From Clytia hemisphaerica (taxonomy: Eukaryota > Cnidaria > Hydrozoa > Leptothecata > Clytiidae), in NCBI GenBank assembly GCA_902728285.1, contig CACVBU010000050.1, positions 3,868,919-3,932,918 on the forward strand: DNA of 64,000 nucleotides, written 5' to 3'. The translations under genes and the position numbers were made by a program. This document shows positions 58,501 through 64,000 of the stretch, one piece after another (position 1 is the stretch's first letter; each line of letters opens with the position of its first letter). A model generated the notes under the pieces. The model worked only from the letters and a program-made list of their open reading frames with translations. It did no database searches and was not told the origin of the DNA.

Positions 58501-60922
58501 GAAATTTGTTCGAGTTAAGGAAATTTCGAATTATTGTTAAGATATTGTTAACTGAGGGACCATGGTTGTTCGAGTTAAAGGAGAAATTCTAGAGAAAAAG
58601 CTTTAGGAAGAGAAGTTATAGCTGGTTATAGAAGTTCAAGTAGACTCCACTATATTCAAAACATTGAAATGACTGAGATTCTTACAAATTGGCCTTCATC
58701 AACACCAATAACTTCGTATTTCACTGCAATATTAACAACATCTTGTAACCTCGAACAAGAAATTGCCTTGAATGTTTGTCTGAAAAAATAATATGAAAAG
58801 AAATGAAGATATCGAACCCCTTCCGGACACCAAATAATACAGGGAGTAGTCTTGCTCGTTTTCGCCATCTATTTTTCAAAAATATACTCAAAACTTCAGG
58901 CTCTTTCATGTGGTCGAACGGAGATATTTGTATTAAATTTATAAAACCCTTTAGTACTTGACTTCAGCAGTACACAAATTTAAAAACCAATTATAGAATC
59001 TGAAAGCTCTCGATAAACTATGTAGAAGACTTTTAAGCGAGTATGGTCGATTTCTGTACCGAACGGGAGTTATTTGATTTGGCCTAAAATGAGTTTAAAT
59101 TTCTATAAAAATTGGGCCCTTGGGCTCTAGCCTAGGTTTTCAATAAATGGGTCTAAAAATAAAGGGGGATCCTTAAATTTTTTTTTTCCTGGGCCGCCCT
59201 TCTAATATCAATCCATAGGGTATCATGTATGTCTGTCCAAATTTGGTGCTTTGTTCCAATTTTGCACGTTTTTGATGTTTTTTGTTATGAACCAGGCCTA
59301 CTATGTACCTTATCGGCCCTTTTTACGCCGGCCCTAATTGAACGCCGGCCCCTTTTACGCCAAAGCCTAATTTTGGGCTTACACCAATTAGGGCCGTAAA
59401 TAACGCCAAAACTTGTAAAAATCGCTATTCAGGCTTCAAAACCGTAATTATTAACTAAAATTTACATTAAAATGTTATCTTTCAGTATTAAACTGTTGAA
59501 AATTCCATTGAAAATCATTTACTTTCGTAAAGTTTTGTATATAGAGTAAAAAATGGATAGTTTTCATCCTTTAATCATGCCTAAAATCCTTTAAATTGTG
59601 TAAGAATGGTCAAAAATTAACGCCGCTTTAGGTAAAAATTGCAAGATTTTGGCCCATTTTACGCCGGCCTTTTTAACACCGGCCCTTATTACGCCACGAG
59701 CCCAAAAATAACGCCAATAAGGGCCGGCGTAAAAAGGGCCGATAACGTAAATCCTTTTGGCTTAACGTAGTGTAGTCTTTATTATGTAATGTAGTGTTTT
59801 AGAAATGTAAATGTTCGAGTGAAAAAAACACAAACCTGTCATGTGTAGCAACGCCATCATCGCTGTATCGTTTGTCATGTTCGTATTTGATCACCAAGCA
59901 TGAATAAGCCGCTACTTCATACCGTTTTATCCTACGTAGCAGTTCAGTTCTAAAAATGATATGAAGGACAGTGTAAAGGCCGTTCTCCACTTGCGCGCGC
60001 TGCGATTGCATCTCTTGGCTTTAATCCTTTTTACTTGGAAAAAAGATTACGTCATAAAAATGTAGCGCGGGCTCGAAAAAAAAAGTTGAACACATTTCAA
60101 CGGCGAAATATGTCGTTCTTTGATAATTATGGTTAGGGTTTGTCGTTCCTTTTGTCGCTTTTTAATAGTTATTTGTCGTTCTTTTTAGATGGTCTGGAAA
60201 CGTTAGATGAGCAGTCTCCTACCACCCTCTAACAAAACATTGTGTGACATTAGATGGGGTATGTGGAAAAAGTAAAGGCATAAATAAAATATCTTACGTT
60301 TTGCCCGAGAACATTGGCCCAAAGATAACCTACAAAATTAAAACAAACCTTTCAAAGCATCAAGCATCATATTAAATCGATATTTGGATCTATGTTAATG
60401 AATGGAGCACTCTTTCATCAGAGAACCTTTATAAGTAATACCTTATAATCAAAATGGTGAATATTAAGCAACGTTCAAAATAGTAGTACATTACAGTTCG
60501 TTGATTTCACTCAAAATTTCTTATCAACAATAGGCTGTTCCATTAAATTCCCATACAGGGGTGGAAGAATCTTTTCAAGATAAAAAAGTGATTCTTAGAA
60601 GATTGTGGATACCCAGCTGGAAAATTGCAAAATTTGAAAAAGAACCGTTGGGAAAAATCTGTTTATACCTTGTGTGAGGGTGGACGAACTAAAATCAGTC
60701 TTTTACCCCCTCGAAAAATGAAAAAATATTCCTTTATACCCCTTGGAAATGTTCGACTTAAAATGGAATGGCCAAATAACACAGGTTATTGAAGATTCCT
60801 CCCCTATGTAAGATACCTAGTAGCCCAAAAGTTTGTATACAAAATTTCACCTGAAGTTGTCCTTTATTTTGATGTGGCGCTGCTGATCGAAATCCATTTA
60901 ATGATGCTGGTGTGATATTCAT
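55506..60922 (-). CDS. TK1: cytosolic thymidine kinase (TK1 family), complete, seven exons, 236 aa
   Basis: Transfers phosphate from ATP to thymidine (dTMP salvage) in the cytosol. Exons on the minus strand, 5' to 3': 60851-60922, 60298-60329, 59836-59949, 58686-58779, 57665-57754, 56912-57031, 55506-55694. All introns are GT-AG and all phases join, giving 237 codons including TGA/TAA-type stop. Visible motifs: P-loop GPMFSGKT at 28-35 continuing [13 protein letters not shown] at 70-72, VDEGQF at 99-104 with E101 as the expected catalytic base, [10 protein letters not shown] at 125-134, zinc cysteines C156/C159 and C188/C191, and the thymidine-loop GGADKY at 179-184. Length is close to vertebrate TK1 (~234 aa), and seven exons match the vertebrate gene. 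The C-terminal tail (195-236) is unlike the vertebrate tail: no KEN degron is present, and RKPL (212-215) is a possible RxxL box. Introns carry several MITEs. Identification is certain; the start codon is the only ATG that gives a TK1-like N-terminus. Confidence 0.97.
55764..55857. repeat. short hairpin with a perfect 22-bp stem
   Basis: CTTAGCATTCTATTGTTCTT continues two bases at 55778-55799 and its exact complement lies at 55816-55837, with a 16-base loop. An outer pair AGGCTC/GAGCCT brackets it. It lies in the last intron of thymidine kinase, on either strand a possible small-RNA hairpin or a tiny MITE. Confidence 0.5.
56330..56495. mobile_element. hairpin MITE in a thymidine kinase intron
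   Basis: Long imperfect palindrome: TATTCAATAGG-TTGGTTATTGG-TTTATTAACCC-GTGATGTA on the left is mirrored on the right around a TCGGCTTCGCCTCG centre. Confidence 0.5.
56512..56868. mobile_element. MITE with TACCTTAAGGGAACTT ends and GGCGGGAA modules, 6-bp target duplication
   Basis: Inverted TACCTTAAGGGAACTT ends. GTGAAT flanks at 56506-56511 and 56869-56874. The body repeats a TTTTGGCGGGAACTAATTTT module in alternating form. It sits 43 bases from thymidine kinase exon 6. Relatives: 27350-27670 and 57850-58165. Confidence 0.65.
57850..58165. mobile_element. GGCGGGAA/GGCGGAT module element in a thymidine kinase intron
   Basis: Built of repeated TTGGCGGGAATTTAATTTGG and GGCGGATG words; right end AAGTTTCTTCCTTTAATGTA parallels the TACCTTAAAGG end of the 27-kb copy. 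Confidence 0.45.
58173..58405. mobile_element. MITE of the CCCCTGTCTCA family (copy 4, right end eroded)
   Basis: Left end ACACCCCTGCCTCAGTGACC and AGTGGGGATG-type interior identify the family; the right inverted end is degraded. Lies in a thymidine kinase intron. Confidence 0.35.
59306..59749. mobile_element. MITE with TACCTTATCGGCCCTTTTTA ends
   Basis: Inverted ends TACCTTATCGGCCC and GGGCCGATAACGTA; interior made of TTACGCCGGCCC and AACGCC words in both orientations. In a thymidine kinase intron. Confidence 0.55.
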
Positions 60923-62213
60923 AATTTTTTTTTAATTCAGATATTATACAATTTTATTTATTTACAACTTTCTAGAAGAGAGAAGATAAAAAGGTAATAA
61001 TTAATGCTGATATCATGAAACTGACAAAACTTATAAAATTTTTCTTCTCTATCACTCGCTTGCGACTGAAGTCCACTATAGATCATACTGTAAAGGTCAA
61101 ACGTTTTCAAAACAGTGATTTTACTAGACAGTCTTTCATACTTAAAATTCAATACTTCATAAATAAGGCATGACCTAGGCATGAATAAACACAACACCTC
61201 TCAATGTCTTAACCAAATCCCTAACTATTGCATGTTTTTCTTTTAGAGGGTGTCAAATTGCGATTTGGTCCCTTTTGGGGTTCTATTTGTAAATAAAAGT
61301 GTTTGCATAACAATTTCAAAATATGTTTTTTCACGCTGAAATCCTTAGACGCTACTGTGAAATTTTGTTTTTTAGAGAGATCTAAAATACCATACTATAA
61401 GGAAAAAACATAAAGAAAGAAAGAAGAAAGTCATCAACGGAATAAATACTTGACTTAATTATTTAATCTCAGCGCAAGTTTTTTGTTTTTGATATTGGAA
61501 AACATGACATCATTTTATTTGTTTTCCTTAAAACATCATAAACAAACTTTTTTAAATGTATATTTCATATTCACATTAGAAAACTCAACTGCCACACAAC
61601 TGGTTTATAGGGAAACTTATTTTTTGTAGTTGCGAAATTCAATGCATTATTAACTATGACCAAAATACTGCCAAAATATCCAATTGTAAGATAAATGTGC
61701 TACAAGATATGTAATATATTTCGAAGCCTTAACCATACAAAGTGTTAATACAAAAGGATAACCCACAGTCTAAACTGTTCTCCTCTCCATGCTTTTAAAA
61801 AGCAAACCAGGATCTCATTTCTATATCTCTGATTCGTTATGTTTCAGGTAATAAAAAACGCAGGTTATCAACTCCCATATTTCATCAAAAATTTGTGAAT
61901 AGTCAGAATCACTTATTTTATGTTGAATAATGAACCAGTATTTTTATCTCTCAAAAGGGGTAATCAGGTCTGACAAAATTGGGACAAAAGATTAATTACA
62001 GAACTATCAAACTTCTAAGCATCAAGGTAGACTTGGAATCCAAGCGTTAAACTTTGTTCACAGTCTAGGTTTGATTGCTTTGTTTATGCTGGTTTACCCC
62101 TTGGTGCAAGTAACTTGCTTTCAGGAAGACTTTTACCTGCAATACAGGTTGATTAATCAGTTTTTTTTGCGTATCATTTACCATAATCTTCCTGTGCACT
62201 TTGATAATTTTTA
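60923..62213. other. 5' flank of thymidine kinase, no other gene recognised
   Basis: Promoter side of the minus-strand gene. No obvious E2F-type TTTSSCGC site or TATA box adjacent to the ATG. Confidence 0.35.
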
Positions 62214-63006
62214 TATGGGGTACACCAAAAAAAGTACACAGGTTTGTCGAGATATTGTGAGCTTCATGATTTAAATTTCTTGTTCATTCTTTTTTATCGT
62301 ATGGAGGATGCTCTAACTTAAATTCTAAGCTATCATACATTGAATTCGAAAATTATTTTTAAAATACTGACTTTTTTTAATGTAAAAAAATCATTACAAA
62401 CAGTGAGCAAAATCTTTCTTTACACGTAAAAATACGAAAATGCAACTGTGTTCATCAAAACTCGTTACGAAATTTGAAACATATGATAAAACAGGTTATC
62501 CCATGTGGGATAATATTTTTGGAAAAGCTGAAAAAAGTTTTATAAATTTCCAAGAGAGATTTTGATGTTATGTGTGTGCTATGTGAGAAAACTTTTGAAA
62601 AAATAGATCACCATTCTTCGACTAGTGGCTCAAAGAACTTGGGTCTGCATTGAGTTTGCTCGTGTTGGAAATGTTCATGACGTGCAAATAAGATGGAGAA
62701 ACTTTTGGCAAAATATAAATAAGAAAAAAAAACAATAAAAAAAAACAATAAAATTGTGTTTTTTTTATTTTGTCTTATTTATAGCGTGATTGCTGTTTTT
62801 AACGATTTTTTTAAATTTCGACATGGAAAAAAAGTCAGATTTTTTAGAATAACTTTCGAACTACTTTTTCAATTTTAATGTATGATAGCTCAAAATTCAA
62901 GTTAGAGCATCCTCTATACGATGAAAAAAGAATGAGCAAAAAATTTAAATCCTGAAGCTCACAATATCTCGACAAACCTGTATACTTTTTTTTGGTGCAC
63001 CCGGTA
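62214..63006. mobile_element. ~790-bp TIR element with ~170-base inverted arms
   Basis: GTACACCAAAAAAAGTACAC and ACAGGTTTGTCGAGATATTG at the left (62220-62400) recur inverted at 62830-63000. The unique centre is A/T-rich without a transposase frame. TA at both edges suggests a Tc1/mariner-type target. Confidence 0.6.
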
Positions 63007-63428
63007 TGTGCAAATCATTTATGGTAAATACTGACTCAGCAAAACTATTTTTGATTTCCTTCACGACCACTGTTCACGACACACTTTCAAAATAAAATAG
63101 TAACTGCCTCAGAACTTGAAACAGGTGGCTGGTCTTTTAATGTGGTTTATAGTAATTTGAAAGTTTTTAGAACTTGCTAAATAGACATCATATAAGGATA
63201 TTATGTAAGGTTAGGTGTGCGGGTCTCTCTCTGGATTTCGAAAGTCTGTCAACAAGTGTTCACACATAGACTGAATCAAATATTCTGTATCAGACCTGAT
63301 CAGACCAGCTTACCTGCGTCAAGCTCAAATATTTTAAAACTTTGCGATATGTGAGTGACTAAATACTATATACTAGTGTGATTAGGTGAACAAAAAAGTA
63401 AAATCAACACAGTTTGTTTTTTACGATA

Positions 63429-63456
63429 TTTCGTTCTATTTTCAGAACTTCATCAG
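63429..63456 (-). ncRNA. hammerhead-ribozyme-like core (copy 2)
   Basis: The minus strand reads CTGATGA, A, stem II GTTC/GAAC around loop TGAAAATA, then GAAA. The arrangement matches the copy at 10.7 kb although stem and loop bases differ, which is compensated variation. No cleavage site was assigned. Confidence 0.4.
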
Positions 63457-64000
63457 GTATAATACTGCACAAGCGTTAACACATTTTTAAATGCTACAAA
63501 AATCAGTGATGCGTAAAAAAAAAAAAGGCGAGAAATAAAAAATTCTAATGAACAAAGGAAAAAATTCTATAGGGAATAAAACAAAGAAAATGTTAAAAAG
63601 ATTTAATAAAAATAGGTGCGTAGCGATAATATTTACAACGTTAAAACAGTACAATAAAATTGATGAAAACAACCCCGTGGGGAATAATCGTCGAAAACAA
63701 TAAAACTAAAAATTTAACAAAAAAGGTTTCGAATTAGCACAGTAAACGCAGTGGAAATTAAAACGGAAAATTAAATGCTCGTGTCCCCTTCTGGTTTATT
63801 CAGGACAAAAAGCAAAACAAAAAGAAATTACGGAACAAAACATGGGAACACCTGATACTAGTAGAGCACACAACTGTGCTGTAGGCATGCCCGTAGGTCA
63901 TACCAAGCAGTCCAAAGAAGGGCGTTCTCCCAAAAACGACCGGTCATAACCAAATGACCGCAGTATAAGCTCAATACTAGCATCAGTTATCCCCAGAAAA

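Noticed and set aside
55506..60922. Viral origin of the thymidine kinase gene
   Set aside because: Seven GT-AG exons and full TK1-type motifs indicate a host gene.

Overview
The window reads as nuclear DNA of an invertebrate animal. It is very AT-rich and its genes are split by GT-AG introns. It has an animal-type cytosolic thymidine kinase gene in seven exons, a large HEPN/NB-ARC-like/TPR immune-type gene, a LINE ORF1 relic, tRNA-derived SINEs and a dense, layered load of short inverted-repeat elements. Cnidarians and lophotrochozoans are the groups I would test first, from general knowledge of where such receptor families and Helentron-type repeats abound. I cannot name the species. No operons, Shine-Dalgarno sites or CRISPR arrays are present.

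Layout. 1-6.6 kb: nested repeats, one minus-strand exon of an unknown gene, an intron-less single-domain gene broken by a frameshift (4455-5005), and a secreted six-cysteine peptide gene with a TATA box (6271-6540, minus). 7-10.7 kb: MITEs, a tRNA-like relic and a hammerhead-like RNA core. 10.96-13.43 kb: one very large, nearly perfect inverted repeat. 13.9-19.8 kb: an unrecognised minus-strand gene assembled from six spliced exons, with SINEs in its introns. 19.9-24 kb: a decayed LINE ORF1 and two sister transposons with exact 5-bp target duplications. 25.7-39.0 kb: a five-exon plus-strand gene for a helix-hairpin-helix nuclear protein. Its 10.25-kb first intron holds a 7.6-kb satellite of about 178-bp monomers, itself interrupted by a Helentron-like element. 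39.7-48.2 kb: a terminal exon of another minus gene, nested transposons and a 124-bp tandem array. 49.8-53.2 kb: a 1136-residue HEPN (DZIP3-like)/NB-ARC-like/TPR protein in one coding exon. 55.5-60.9 kb: the complete thymidine kinase gene on the minus strand. 61-64 kb: an inverted-repeat transposon and a second hammerhead-like core.

The genes do not form a pathway. Thymidine kinase is a salvage enzyme and the helix-hairpin-helix protein probably binds nucleic acid. The 4.4-kb gene and the 49.8-kb gene may both belong to innate-immune or death-type signalling, the first by a weak resemblance to TRADD N-terminal domains and the second by architecture. Exon joins were worked out by hand from splice consensus, reading phase and protein continuity. 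Element boundaries with stated target-site duplications are exact; other element boundaries are good to a few bases or tens of bases.
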